A DNA stretch of 34,906 nt from CAZSCF01 sp964636505 (GTDB lineage: Bacteria > Patescibacteriota > Minisyncoccia > Moranbacterales > UBA2206). The notes beneath the pieces are model-generated. The model worked only from the letters and a program-made list of their open reading frames with translations, had not been told where the DNA came from and ran no database searches. The stretch spans positions 1 through 34,906 of the forward strand of contig CAZWRY010000009.1 of NCBI GenBank assembly GCA_964636505.1, read 5' to 3'. The position numbers and the translations under genes were made by a program. How positions within the stretch are numbered: position 1 is the first letter of the stretch; every line of letters begins with the position of its first letter. This document shows positions 15,599-24,624 of the stretch, piece by piece.

Positions 15599-16690
15599 AT
15601 GTTTAGCTTTGGAAAAAAATATTTTTTAGGAATTGATATTGGAACTTCGTCCATAAAAATAATTGAATTAGAACTAGGCGGAGCCAAGCCGGTGCTGTCC
15701 AACTATGGATGGGTTAATTCGGAGAATTTTGCTAAGGAAGGCGGGTCTTCAGCTTTGTGGAAAAAATATATAACAAAAATCCTTAAAGAGGGAAAGTTTA
15801 AAGGCAAAAATGCCTATGTTTCCGTGCCTTCTTCCGGATCATTGGTGACATTGATTGATTTTCCGGAAATGGAAAAAGATGATATGGATCAAGCCATCAG
15901 GTTTGAAGCGCATAAATATGTGCCTGTTCCCCTGGAAGAGGTTGTTTTAAGTTGGGATGTGGTTGGCTTTGTCGGAGATGAAAAAGAAAAAAAACCCAAT
16001 CCGGAAAATGTTTCTGGATCCGGGCCCAAAGAAATTATTCCAGGAAGAAAAGCGCAAGTTCTATTGGTAGCGGCTCCAAAAAATAAAGTAGCTAAATACG
16101 AGGAAATTACCAAAGAATCCGGTCTCAATCTGAAATCCATGGAAATTGAAGGTTTTTCCATGGTGAGATCGCTTATCGGTAATGATCAGGGAAACTTTCT
16201 GATTGTTGATATCGGAGCCAGGGCTTGCAATATAATTTTGACTGAGAAGGGCGTGATAAAAGTAAATAGAAATATTTATTCAGGAGGGGCGGACATTACC
16301 AGAGTAATTGCCAAAAGCATAGATGTTGAAGAATCAAAGGCTGAAAGCTTAAAAACCAAAGGAGATAATTTTTTGTCGGGCGAATTGGCCATGACATTCC
16401 CTTCTATGGAGGTTATTCTGGGCGAAATCAAGAGAATGGTGGAAGCTTACTATAAAAATAATGAAAAAAGGAAAATAGACGGTCTGATAATTTCCGGAGG
16501 CACGGCTAATTTGAAGGGCATCGCAGAATATTTTCAAAGTTCTTTGGGAGTGAAGGTGATAATTGGAAACCCTTTGAGCCGAATAGAATATCCAAAATCT
16601 TTGGAGTTGAAACTAAACGAAATTAAAACTCGTTTTTCCGTGGCCATCGGGCTGGCCTTAAAAGGAGTTGAGGAAAGTTTGAAAAAATGA
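15599..16690 (+). CDS. pilM: Type IV pilus inner-membrane platform protein PilM
   Basis: The 363-residue actin-like ATPase fold has phosphate loop LGIDIGTSSIKIIELE at residues 9-24, a FLIVDIGARACNIIL second loop and a GLIISGGTANLKGIAEYF adenosine motif. PilM is cytoplasmic and binds the N-terminal tail of PilN to form the alignment ring of the pilus machine. The gene opens the pilus locus and is followed by pilN and pilO. An insertion rich in K, P and E near residues 122-140 is shorter than a domain and probably a loop. Confidence 0.93.
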   Translation: MFSFGKKYFLGIDIGTSSIKIIELELGGAKPVLSNYGWVNSENFAKEGGSSALWKKYITKILKEGKFKGKNAYVSVPSSGSLVTLIDFPEMEKDDMDQAIRFEAHKYVPVPLEEVVLSWDVVGFVGDEKEKKPNPENVSGSGPKEIIPGRKAQVLLVAAPKNKVAKYEEITKESGLNLKSMEIEGFSMVRSLIGNDQGNFLIVDIGARACNIILTEKGVIKVNRNIYSGGADITRVIAKSIDVEESKAESLKTKGDNFLSGELAMTFPSMEVILGEIKRMVEAYYKNNEKRKIDGLIISGGTANLKGIAEYFQSSLGVKVIIGNPLSRIEYPKSLELKLNEIKTRFSVAIGLALKGVEESLKK

Positions 16691-16718
16691 TTTTTTAATT
16701 TATTTATTTTTTAAGAAG

Positions 16719-16747
16719 TTGCCGTTATAAAAAATATAAAATATAAA
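16719..16747 (+). promoter_or_regulatory. Candidate internal promoter before pilN
   Basis: TTGCCG, 17-bp spacer, TATAAA, about 25 bases before the pilN start. The matching short words TTGCC and GGCAA flank it. Confidence 0.55.
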
Positions 16748-16771
16748 GGCAAGATTCTATGAAATTAATTT

Positions 16772-17302
16772 ATGGTAAATATAAATTTAAGCACTTTCAA
16801 TGAAAGTCAAAGAAATAATCCGATACTTTCTGTGAAAAAGATAGTCTCTTTGGTGATTGTCATAGTTGTTTTTTCGGGGGTATATGCCGGCACGCTTCTT
16901 TATAAGGGGTTTTTGGATAATAAGGCAGCTGCCAATGCGAATGAACAGCTGAAAGCCGAACAATCAATCAAGGAAGGAAGCAGCAAAGATATTTTTGATT
17001 TTCAAGCGCGTCTTGTTTTGGCCAATAAAGAAATTGAAAAGAAAAATATCTCCCTTGAAAGCCTGAACAAGATCCAGGAACTCATGGTTAACGGAGTGCA
17101 TCTTTTGTCTTATGAATATGACAGTAAGACTAACGGGATAACCCTGGTAAGCGAAACGAATAATTACAATTTAGTTGCCAGACAAATTTTGAGTTTCAAG
17201 AAATCCGGTTATCTGTCAAATGTTAAAATTTCAGAAACTGATTTAAGGGAAGGTAAGATAAGTTTTTCCGTAGAAGCAACAATTAATCAATCTAATAAAT
17301 AA
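16772..17302 (+). CDS. pilN: PilN-like pilus assembly protein
   Basis: The 176-residue bitopic protein starts MVNINLSTFNESQR, the short cytoplasmic PilN tail that binds PilM. One transmembrane helix (about 26-48) and a periplasm-side coiled coil plus small alpha/beta domain follow. Divergent sequence is usual for PilN; the assignment rests on the N-terminal INL tail, topology and order pilM-pilN-pilO. It partners PilO. Confidence 0.85.
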   Translation: MVNINLSTFNESQRNNPILSVKKIVSLVIVIVVFSGVYAGTLLYKGFLDNKAAANANEQLKAEQSIKEGSSKDIFDFQARLVLANKEIEKKNISLESLNKIQELMVNGVHLLSYEYDSKTNGITLVSETNNYNLVARQILSFKKSGYLSNVKISETDLREGKISFSVEATINQSNK

Positions 17303-17321
17303 TTAATTTGATTATAATTTT

Positions 17322-18065
17322 ATGAAATTAAAATTGTTAATTACTCCGATCATAATAATTCTAGCAGTTGTTTTTACGGCTGCTTTCATTTTGCCCAAAG
17401 CGCTTGAAGCCAAGGATTCTTTTGATAAGTTCAAAAAATCAAAGCAAGAGCTGGAAAAAACACTGGAAAAAATTGAAAAAGCGAAAAAACTCGGACAAGA
17501 ACTAAAGACCAATACGGAAAAACAAAACATCCTGCTCAGATATATACCGGCATCCAAGCAAGAAGAAGAAATCATAAACAATTTAAATGCAATAGCTGCT
17601 TCTGAAGGATTGGCTGTGGCCAGCCTTTCTCCTGCGGATAAGGCTGAAGCGGCAACAGAGAGTGCGTTGTCTGAAAATGGGGTGCCCGGAACAGCCAATG
17701 CCGCTGCCCAATCAGGAAAGGCTATGGAGATGGCCAATGCTGAAATGGATGTTGTTGGTAATTACGACCAGATAAAGGCTTTTTTGGAAAAGGTAGGCAA
17801 AATGCAACGTGTCGTAAACATTCTTTCTTTGGAAATTTCCAAAGTTACAACCGATCAAAATGCGGATCCCAACAAATTGCAAGCTAGCATGGATCTCGGT
17901 TTTGGCTATTTGGAAAAAGTCAATATTGCTAATGCCAACAATGAGATATTAGACAAAGGTAAGTTTGATATGTCAGTCATAGAAAAAATAAAAAATAACG
18001 CAAAAACCGATTTTTCAGGCGTTGAAGTTGGACAAACAGGCAAGGCCAACCCGTTCATTCCTTAG
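17322..18065 (+). CDS. pilO: PilO-like pilus assembly protein
   Basis: The 247-residue protein has an N-terminal transmembrane helix (residues 5-25), a coiled coil (about 30-70, with QELEKTLEKIEKAKKLGQEL) and a ferredoxin-like domain around YDQIKAFLEKVGKMQRVVNIL, the usual PilO core. An Ala/Glu-rich linker lies near 105-130. PilO pairs with PilN across the membrane. No PilP or PilQ gene follows, in line with a cell lacking an outer membrane. Confidence 0.87.
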   Translation: MKLKLLITPIIIILAVVFTAAFILPKALEAKDSFDKFKKSKQELEKTLEKIEKAKKLGQELKTNTEKQNILLRYIPASKQEEEIINNLNAIAASEGLAVASLSPADKAEAATESALSENGVPGTANAAAQSGKAMEMANAEMDVVGNYDQIKAFLEKVGKMQRVVNILSLEISKVTTDQNADPNKLQASMDLGFGYLEKVNIANANNEILDKGKFDMSVIEKIKNNAKTDFSGVEVGQTGKANPFIP

Positions 18066-18138
18066 GTGTTTATTTGAAAAGGAAAAGCAGAAAAAAATAT
18101 AATGTCCCAAAAATAATGACTGCAGGGAAAATCAATTA

Positions 18139-19827
18139 ATGGATAATGAAAAAAAAACAAAAGAAACAGAACGCGTTGAAGAAATGGAGGCTCTGAAAAA
18201 GAAGGCCGAGAGTTTTGGTTTGAAGTTCATTGAAAAAGCGCCTCAAAACATAAAAAGCAGTGTTATCAGTATAATTCCGCAAGAAGTGGCTCAGAAAAAT
18301 AATTTAGTTGTTTTTGAAAAAAACGACAACTTGATAAAGGTGGCTATTTTAGATCCGGAGGATGTGAATGTGTTTAATGTTTTGCGTTTCATATCGGAAA
18401 AGGACAGCTTGGAAACAGATATTTATTTGGCGCCAAAAAATATTTTGGCAGAAATGCTGAAGAATTATGCGGGTGCGAGTGCGATGGTTCAAGAAGCAGT
18501 GGAGTCTTTTAGGGAGGAGGCGGCCAACGAACAAGATTTTAGCAAAAAGAAAGATTCCAGCACGGAAAAAAAAGTTGAAGAGGTATTAAAGGATGCTCCG
18601 GTAGCAAAGCTGGTGGAGGTTATCCTATCGCATGCCATTGAAGGAAATGCAAGCGACATTCATATTGAACCGTTGGACAGTGATTATCGGGTAAGGTTTA
18701 GAGTGGATGGGATATTGCGTACCGGTCTTATGATTCCCAGAGAAATAGGTCCAGCTGTTGTTTCCAGGGTAAAGATTTTATCCAGCTTGAAAATAGATGA
18801 AAAAAGAAAACCGCAAGACGGGCGGTTTAGGTTTAATCTTCGCGGAAGTCAGATAGATTTTCGTGTTTCAAGTTTGCCGGTTATATACGGTGAGAAAATG
18901 GTTCTTAGAATTCTGGACAAAGAAGAAGGGTTGGTGAATATTGAAGTACTGGGTCTTTTGGGCACGGCGATGGAGAATATCAGAAAGGCCATAAGAGAAA
19001 CTTTCGGTATGATTTTAATAACGGGACCGACCGGTAGCGGAAAATCCACAACACTTTACGCGCTTTTGAAAATTTTAAACAAAGAAGAGAGAAATATCAT
19101 AACCTTGGAAGATCCAATAGAATACAATTTGGAAGGATTGAATCAAAGCCAGGTTAATCCGGAAATAGGCTACACTTTTGCTTCGGGTCTCAGAACTATT
19201 TTACGACAAGATCCCAACATTATAATGTTGGGTGAAATCAGGGATAGTGAAACGGCCGAACTTTCCGTGCATGCGGCACTTACCGGGCACTTGATGCTTT
19301 CAACTTTGCATACCAACACAGCTATCGGTGCCATTGCCAGGCTTATTGATATGGGTATTGAACCTTTTTTACTTTCGTCTTCTTTGCGTTTGGTAATGGC
19401 GCAAAGATTGGTCAGAAGGATTTGTGACAACTGCAAGGAAAAGAAAGAAGTATCAGAAACAATAAAGGAAAAAATATTAGAAGAAATAAAAAGTATTTCT
19501 CCGGAGGAATTAAAAAAGTATGGGCTGGATATCAGCCGGGGAATAGATATTTATCATGGAAAAGGCTGTGAAATTTGCGGCGGAACAGGATTGAAAGGGA
19601 GGGTGGCTATTTATGAGGTCGTGCCTATATCGGAAGCCATTCAAGATATTATCATTGAAAAATCTGGCAATGAAAATTTGGTGGAGAAAGAAAGGGATTC
19701 GGTTGGTATTTTAAGCATTAAACAAGATGGATTGCTCAAGGTCCTTCTGGGACTGACAACTCTAGAAGAAGTGGAAAGAGTAACGGAAATAGATATAAAT
19801 GTCATTAAAAAGGAAGGGGCGGAATAA
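18139..19827 (+). CDS. pilB: Type IV pilus extension ATPase PilB
   Basis: The 562-residue GspE/PilB ATPase has an N-terminal MshEN-type domain, HIEPLDSDYRVRFRVDG, Walker A GPTGSGKST (296-304), Asp box and Walker B IIMLGEIRDSETAE, and His box GHLMLSTLHTN. A four-Cys zinc site (CDNC and CEIC) is typical of extension ATPases. It drives pilin polymerisation at PilC. An AGGG lies 12 bases before the ATG. The CheY-like gene follows 50 bases downstream. Confidence 0.95.
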   Translation: MDNEKKTKETERVEEMEALKKKAESFGLKFIEKAPQNIKSSVISIIPQEVAQKNNLVVFEKNDNLIKVAILDPEDVNVFNVLRFISEKDSLETDIYLAPKNILAEMLKNYAGASAMVQEAVESFREEAANEQDFSKKKDSSTEKKVEEVLKDAPVAKLVEVILSHAIEGNASDIHIEPLDSDYRVRFRVDGILRTGLMIPREIGPAVVSRVKILSSLKIDEKRKPQDGRFRFNLRGSQIDFRVSSLPVIYGEKMVLRILDKEEGLVNIEVLGLLGTAMENIRKAIRETFGMILITGPTGSGKSTTLYALLKILNKEERNIITLEDPIEYNLEGLNQSQVNPEIGYTFASGLRTILRQDPNIIMLGEIRDSETAELSVHAALTGHLMLSTLHTNTAIGAIARLIDMGIEPFLLSSSLRLVMAQRLVRRICDNCKEKKEVSETIKEKILEEIKSISPEELKKYGLDISRGIDIYHGKGCEICGGTGLKGRVAIYEVVPISEAIQDIIIEKSGNENLVEKERDSVGILSIKQDGLLKVLLGLTTLEEVERVTEIDINVIKKEGAE

Positions 19828-19877
19828 CTTATTATTTAAATAATGCAAGCTTTTTTGGAAGGGAGCAAAAAAGTTGT

Positions 19878-20273
19878 ATGCTAAAAATTATGACAAAGAT
19901 ACTTGTAGTTGAAGATGATTCTTTTGTTATTGATATCTATCATACTAAATTATCCCAAGAAGGTTATGAAGTAATAGAAGCCAGAAACGGGATTGAGGCG
20001 ATGAAAAAACTTGAAGAAGTCCGACCCGATCTTATTCTTTTGGATATCATTATGCCCTATATGGATGGTATGGAAGTTTTGCGCAAAATAAAAAAGGATG
20101 AAAAATTAAAGACCATCCCAATCATTCTTTTGACCAATCTCAGTCAAAAAGAGGAAATTAACGAAGGATTGGGACTGGGTGCCAGCGATTATCTCATAAA
20201 ATCGCATTTTACTCCTTCAGAGGTTTTGGAAAAGATAAAAATTTGTCTGAAGAATTTGGAAAATAATAAATAA
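19878..20273 (+). CDS. Stand-alone CheY-like response regulator in the pilus operon
   Basis: The 131-residue protein is a single receiver domain: acidic pocket VVEDD (residues 10-14), phosphoacceptor Asp56 in LILLDIIMPYMDG, Thr in ILLTNLS and Lys in YLIKSHFTP. There is no output domain. Placement between pilB and pilT suggests it controls extension or retraction, like PilG/PilH in twitching systems; no kinase is in the window. The start could be ATG 19878 or 19890, the latter giving the usual MTKILVVEDD. Confidence 0.92.
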   Translation: MLKIMTKILVVEDDSFVIDIYHTKLSQEGYEVIEARNGIEAMKKLEEVRPDLILLDIIMPYMDGMEVLRKIKKDEKLKTIPIILLTNLSQKEEINEGLGLGASDYLIKSHFTPSEVLEKIKICLKNLENNK

Positions 20274-20298
20274 AATTTTAATTGTCAAAACAAATTAA

Positions 20299-21375
20299 AT
20301 GCGAACAATTCATTCAGAACAAAAAATAAAAGGCTTGCTGCGTATGGTGGCCGCTCAAGGAGCTTCTGATTTGCATTTGACAGTCGGGAGATATCCAACA
20401 CTCAGGATTGACGGAAAACTTGTTCCCATAAACCAAAGCAGTTTTTTAACTCCGGCGGATACCCGAGATATCGGAGACGCGATTATCAATGAAAAAGACA
20501 AAGAAAAGTTAATTAAAAACGGACATGTTGATTTTTCTTACAACTTTGAAGACAAGGCCCGCTTTCGCGTGAATGCTTTTTTTCAGCAAGGCTATTTAAG
20601 TATTGCTTTCAGATTAATTCCCAGGGAAATAAAAACCTTAAAAGAATTGAATTTGCCTGAAGTTCTTTATGATATTGCCAATTGTTCGCAGGGACTTTTC
20701 TTGGTGGTTGGTCCCGTCGGACATGGCAAATCAACGACATTGGCGGCCCTTATTAATGAAATAAACCACAGGCAGGAAAAAAATATCATTACAATTGAAG
20801 ATCCAATAGAGTATATCTATGAACAAGATAAGTGCATAATCAACCAAAGGGAAGTTTTCCAGGATACCAAATCTTTTGATACGGCGTTGCAGGCGGTTTT
20901 TAGGGAAGATGCCAATGTTGTTCTGGTAGGTGAGCTGCGGGATCTGGAAACAATTGCTACTGCTATTACAGCCGCCGAAACGGGACACTTGATTTTTGCA
21001 ACATTGCATACCAATGATGCGGCCCAGACAGTGGATAGAATTATTGATGTTTTTCCGGCTCATCAGCAAAATCAGATCAGAATGCAGCTTTCCAATGCTC
21101 TTCTCGGAGTTTTTTCCCAAAGATTGGTTTCAGGGTTGGACGGAGGCAGAATGCCGGCTTTTGAGATTTTAATAAAAAATCATGCCGTGGCAAATTTAAT
21201 CAGGGAAGGCAAAACGCATCAACTGGACAATATCATAGAAACCGGTTCCGATCAAAACATGATTTCATTAGACAGATCTTTGGCTAATTTGGTGAAAAAA
21301 GGTTTTATTTCGGCTGAAGCAGCCGGAGTGTATGCCAAAGACCAAAATAATTTGCGAAATTTTCTGAACCACTAA
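20299..21375 (+). CDS. pilT: Type IV pilus retraction ATPase PilT
   Basis: The 358-residue protein has the PilT N-terminal GASDLHLTVGRYPTLRIDGKL, Walker A GPVGHGKST (138-146), GELRDLETI in the Walker B region, and the C-terminal LIREGKTHQL signature that marks PilT against PilB. It has no zinc Cys pair. It depolymerises pili and powers twitching and DNA uptake. The P-loop GPVGHGKST differs from the common GPTGSGKST but keeps the essential GKST. The start is ATG 20299, 25 bases after the regulator. Confidence 0.94.
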   Translation: MRTIHSEQKIKGLLRMVAAQGASDLHLTVGRYPTLRIDGKLVPINQSSFLTPADTRDIGDAIINEKDKEKLIKNGHVDFSYNFEDKARFRVNAFFQQGYLSIAFRLIPREIKTLKELNLPEVLYDIANCSQGLFLVVGPVGHGKSTTLAALINEINHRQEKNIITIEDPIEYIYEQDKCIINQREVFQDTKSFDTALQAVFREDANVVLVGELRDLETIATAITAAETGHLIFATLHTNDAAQTVDRIIDVFPAHQQNQIRMQLSNALLGVFSQRLVSGLDGGRMPAFEILIKNHAVANLIREGKTHQLDNIIETGSDQNMISLDRSLANLVKKGFISAEAAGVYAKDQNNLRNFLNH

Positions 21376-21384
21376 AGATATTTT

Positions 21385-21413
21385 TTGTATTTTGTCGTTT
21401 ATTTTGTTATAAT
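21385..21413 (+). promoter_or_regulatory. Extended -10 promoter before pilC
   Basis: TTGTAT, 17-bp spacer, TATAAT preceded by TGT (extended -10). It lies between imperfect A/T inverted words (TTTATTTTG at 21398-21406, CAAAATAAA at 21430-21438). Confidence 0.6.
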
Positions 21414-21460
21414 TAAAATTAAATAAAAGCAAAATAAAAATTAAAATTTTTTAAAATATT

Positions 21461-22675
21461 ATGAAATTTGTTTTTAAAGCTAAAAATAAAGACGGTTTAT
21501 TTAAAGAAGGGACCATTGAAGCCGTAAATAGGGATGCGGCGATTGATGTTTTGCAAAAAAACGAACTTTTTCCCATTTTTTTGAACGAGGAGAAAGAACA
21601 GAATGCTTTATTGAGAAATCTTCTGAAAAGTTTTGACAGCGTTTCCAATAAGGAGCTGATGCTTTTTTTCAGGCAATTGGCTATCCTGATTGAAGCCAAG
21701 GTCCCGATTATCAACGCTCTTAAAGCGATTGAAGGGCAAAGCGAGAACGGCTTTTTCAAACATGTCCTGGAAGGAGTTATCAGCGACATTCAAGACGGAC
21801 TGCCTTTTTCGGACGCACTCCAAAAAAACAAAGATGTTTTTTCAGATTTAATGATAAGCGTTATCCGTTCCGGTGAAGCTTCCGGCAATTTGCGCAAGTC
21901 GGTTGAATATGTGGCTGACAATATTGAAAAAAATTATGCTCTGACCAGCAAGGTTAAATCGGCACTAATGTATCCGCTGATAATTATGATCGTTTTTTTC
22001 ATTATCGGTTTTGTGGTAATAACCTTTGTTGTTCCGAAATTAGTGGTGGTGATTAAGGATTCGGGAGTGGAAAATGTTCCTTGGTATACCAAGGCGGTGA
22101 TTTCAGTGAGCGATTTCATGGGTAGCTTTTGGTGGGTGATTCTACTTGTTTTGGCTGGTATTGTCGGCGCTTTCTGGTACTACATTAAAACGGAAGGGGG
22201 TAAAAAGGAATGGGACAATGTAAAACTAAAATTGCCGATTGTCGGGAGCATTTTTAGGAATCTTTATATTTCTCGTTTTGCTGACAATTTTGCTGTTCTT
22301 TTGTCGGGAGGGATTCCGATTATTCGCGCTCTGACTTTGGTGAGTTCAATTATCAATAATTCCGTTTATCAGGCCCTGTTTCTCAAGATGGCGGAAGAAG
22401 TTAAAATTGGCGGATCAATGAGTAATATAATGGAAAGATCCGAACATATTCCTCTAATCGTTTCGCAAATGATCCGAATTGGAGAAGAGTCTGGGCAAAT
22501 GGATTTGGTTTTAGGACATGTGGCTAAATATTACGAACAGGAAACTGACATTGCCACCAAAAATTTGTCAACACTCATAGAGCCGGTAATTATGGTTGTG
22601 ATCGGTATCGGTGTGGGTATCCTAGTCTTCTCAATTTTGATGCCGATTTACAATATTGCCGGACAAATCAACTAA
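21461..22675 (+). CDS. pilC: Type IV pilus platform membrane protein PilC
   Basis: The 404-residue GspF/PilC protein has an N-terminal cytoplasmic segment, two repeated T2SSF domains (about 65-190 and 270-395; LMLFFRQLAILIEAKVPIINAL and NFAVLLSGGIPIIRAL are the paired motifs) and three transmembrane helices. The protein is the membrane platform on which PilB and PilT act. The next gene is the major pilin, 124 bases on. Confidence 0.94.
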   Translation: MKFVFKAKNKDGLFKEGTIEAVNRDAAIDVLQKNELFPIFLNEEKEQNALLRNLLKSFDSVSNKELMLFFRQLAILIEAKVPIINALKAIEGQSENGFFKHVLEGVISDIQDGLPFSDALQKNKDVFSDLMISVIRSGEASGNLRKSVEYVADNIEKNYALTSKVKSALMYPLIIMIVFFIIGFVVITFVVPKLVVVIKDSGVENVPWYTKAVISVSDFMGSFWWVILLVLAGIVGAFWYYIKTEGGKKEWDNVKLKLPIVGSIFRNLYISRFADNFAVLLSGGIPIIRALTLVSSIINNSVYQALFLKMAEEVKIGGSMSNIMERSEHIPLIVSQMIRIGEESGQMDLVLGHVAKYYEQETDIATKNLSTLIEPVIMVVIGIGVGILVFSILMPIYNIAGQIN

Positions 22676-22799
22676 GCGCAAAAAAATAAAGTCAAAAAAA
22701 TTTTTAAAAAAACAAGTTGAAAAACAGGATTTTGAATAAAATAAAAATAGGCAAAGAAAAATTAAAATTTTTTGCTGAAAATATGAAGGGAGGTGTAAT

Positions 22800-23249
22800 A
22801 TGAAAAACAAAAAAGGTTTTACCTTGATTGAACTTTTGATCGTTATCGCTATCATTGGTATTTTGGCGGCAACGGTTATGGTTTCCTTGGGTAGCGCCAG
22901 ACAAAAAGCCAGAACAGCGGCAGTGCAATCAACATTGTCTTCGATTTTGCCAACAATTTATATGTGTTTTGATGCAGGACAAGATCTTAATGCGGCAACA
23001 ACTCCTGGAACTACTGAAATTTGTAATTTAACAAGCGGGTCTGATGAGGTTTGGCCAATTTTGAATACAGGTTCTACTACCGGGTGGAATTGGACTGGTA
23101 CACAGACAGGAACGGCCACAAATGGTTCTTACTTTATTGCCGCTTCAAATGGATCCACTGCAACGGATTCAAAAGTTTGTTGTAATAGTAAAATTAATGC
23201 TTGCAAGGTTATTGCTGGAAATGCTACTTGTGATGCAACTAATCCTTAA
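22800..23249 (+). CDS. pilA: Major type IV pilin candidate
   Basis: The 149-residue prepilin has a short leader cut after Gly6 (MKNKKG, then FTLIELLIVIAIIGILAAT), Glu5 of the mature chain and a Ser/Thr/Asn-rich C-terminal domain with paired Cys (VCCNSK, NACK, TCD). The GGGAGGTG six bases before the ATG is the strongest ribosome-binding site in the locus, which fits the most abundant subunit. The next gene shares an identical 71-bp 5' block. Confidence 0.93.
   Translation: MKNKKGFTLIELLIVIAIIGILAATVMVSLGSARQKARTAAVQSTLSSILPTIYMCFDAGQDLNAATTPGTTEICNLTSGSDEVWPILNTGSTTGWNWTGTQTGTATNGSYFIAASNGSTATDSKVCCNSKINACKVIAGNATCDATNP
22812..22882 (+). repeat. 71-bp identical block, copy 1 (pilin gene 1)
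   Basis: This block encodes KGFTLIELLIVIAIIGIL and the next few residues. It is identical at every base, including synonymous sites, to 23344-23414 in the second pilin gene. Confidence 0.95.
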
Positions 23250-23265
23250 TTCCATAATAGTTTTT

Positions 23266-23296
23266 ATTCTTCCAGTTCCCTTGGGAGCTGGAGAAT
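23266..23296 (+). promoter_or_regulatory. Hairpin between the two pilin genes
   Basis: ATTCTTCCAGTTCCC pairs with GGGAGCTGGAGAAT with one bulge and one G-U pair. No T run follows at once, so it is more likely a 3' stabiliser or partial attenuator that lowers expression of the second pilin than a full terminator. Confidence 0.6.
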
Positions 23297-23325
23297 GTAA
23301 ATTATTTTGAATAATAAACAAAAAA

Positions 23326-23754
23326 ATGAGAAATAAAAAAAACAAAGGTTTTACCTTGATTGAACTTTTGATCGTTATCGCTATCATTGGTATTTTGGCG
23401 GCAACGGTTATGGTGAGCTTGCAAAGAGCCAGAGAGAAAGGGCAGGCGGCTTCAGCCATATCCAGCGCTAAAACCGTTTTAAGTCTTTTAGTTGAATGTA
23501 AAAATGATGATGGAGTAGCCAGTACAACTGCTCCGGCAAGCGACGGTACGGCAATAGTTTGTTGCGAAACGGATGTTTGCGACGTGGCCAAAGTCGGATA
23601 TGAAGATAAGCTTTGGCCGGACATTTCAACTAAATTGGGCTATGCCTATGCCAACGTTTCAGGAACAATAGAGGAAGAAAACTACACCTTTGAACTTACA
23701 AAAGGCACAGATGTTCCGATTGTTTGTTCAATGGCAACCAATAGCTGCGAATAG
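23326..23754 (+). CDS. Second type IV pilin
   Basis: The 142-residue prepilin has leader MRNKKNKG and the same hydrophobic helix as the first pilin, then a different C-terminal domain with Cys pairs (IVCCETDVCD and VCSMATNSCE). The ribosome-binding site is poor compared with the first pilin, so it may be a minor or alternative subunit. The shared 5' block suggests duplication with recent gene conversion of the assembly helix. Confidence 0.92.
   Translation: MRNKKNKGFTLIELLIVIAIIGILAATVMVSLQRAREKGQAASAISSAKTVLSLLVECKNDDGVASTTAPASDGTAIVCCETDVCDVAKVGYEDKLWPDISTKLGYAYANVSGTIEEENYTFELTKGTDVPIVCSMATNSCE
23344..23414 (+). repeat. 71-bp identical block, copy 2 (pilin gene 2)
   Basis: Exact copy of 22812-22882; the sequences diverge sharply right after the helix-coding part. 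Confidence 0.95.
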
Positions 23755-23820
23755 ATAGCTTGTATTTTGGAAATAAATATGACCACAGATATTATTAAGT
23801 CTTTAACCGGTAGTTGATTT

Positions 23821-24621
23821 ATGCTGTTAATTTTTTTTATCACGGGTCTCATTGTCGGAAGTTTTTTGAATGTTGTGGCTTATCGTTTGAATCTGGCTGA
23901 AAGTTTTCTGGTTGGCCGGTCGCATTGCCCGCATTGCAAGAAAAATATCCGTTGGTATGATAATATCCCGGTTCTCAGTTTTATTTTTTTGCGTTTCAAA
24001 TGCCGCGATTGCAAAGAGAAAATATCCTGGCAATATCCTTTAGTTGAAGTTTTTACGGGTGTTTTGTTTATGATGGTCGGGTATCGTTTTTTTTCTCTTG
24101 GTGACATGACGACTTGGGCTGTGACTGTTTATTATCTGGGCATCGTAAGTTTTTTACTGGTTATCTTTGTGTATGATTGGCTATATATGGAAATTCCAGG
24201 CGTGGTACTTTGGGTAGCTGTCGGCTTTGTGGTGGCGTTTAATTTGTTCTTTGACTGGAATCATATCGGAAAAATAACCAATGCTTTGGATTATTCCATT
24301 TATTCCGGAACCCTGGCAGCTTTCGTAGTTTTTATTTTCTTTTTTTTGCTGGTAACGATTTCCAAGGAAAAATGGATGGGAATGGGAGATGCCCAGTTGG
24401 TCATCCTCTTAGGTCTCGTCTTGGGTTGGCCGAAAATATTATTGGCTCTGATGCTAGCCTTTGCTTTAGGTGCCATTATCGGAGTGTCTTTGGTTGTTTT
24501 CAGGAAAAGGGAGATGAAAAGTCAGATTCCTTTTGCGCCATTTTTGGTATCAGGGACTTTTGTGACCATATTTTTCTATCATAATATTATCCAGTGGTAT
24601 TTTGGACTCTTAAGATTTTAA
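23821..24621 (+). CDS. pilD: Prepilin peptidase PilD
   Basis: The 266-residue polytopic protein has GSFLNVVAYRL at the N-terminus and a cytoplasmic zinc loop with CPHC and CRDC. The two catalytic aspartates of GXGD-type peptidases lie in FVYDWLYMEIP and GMGDAQL. It cleaves leaders from all the pilins of this locus and N-methylates them. No clear Shine-Dalgarno precedes the ATG. Confidence 0.94.
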   Translation: MLLIFFITGLIVGSFLNVVAYRLNLAESFLVGRSHCPHCKKNIRWYDNIPVLSFIFLRFKCRDCKEKISWQYPLVEVFTGVLFMMVGYRFFSLGDMTTWAVTVYYLGIVSFLLVIFVYDWLYMEIPGVVLWVAVGFVVAFNLFFDWNHIGKITNALDYSIYSGTLAAFVVFIFFFLLVTISKEKWMGMGDAQLVILLGLVLGWPKILLALMLAFALGAIIGVSLVVFRKREMKSQIPFAPFLVSGTFVTIFFYHNIIQWYFGLLRF

Positions 24622-24624
24622 AAA

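Noticed and set aside
23266..23296. Full transcription terminator between the pilins
   Set aside because: The stem is good but the expected T run is missing, so it is listed only as an intercistronic hairpin.
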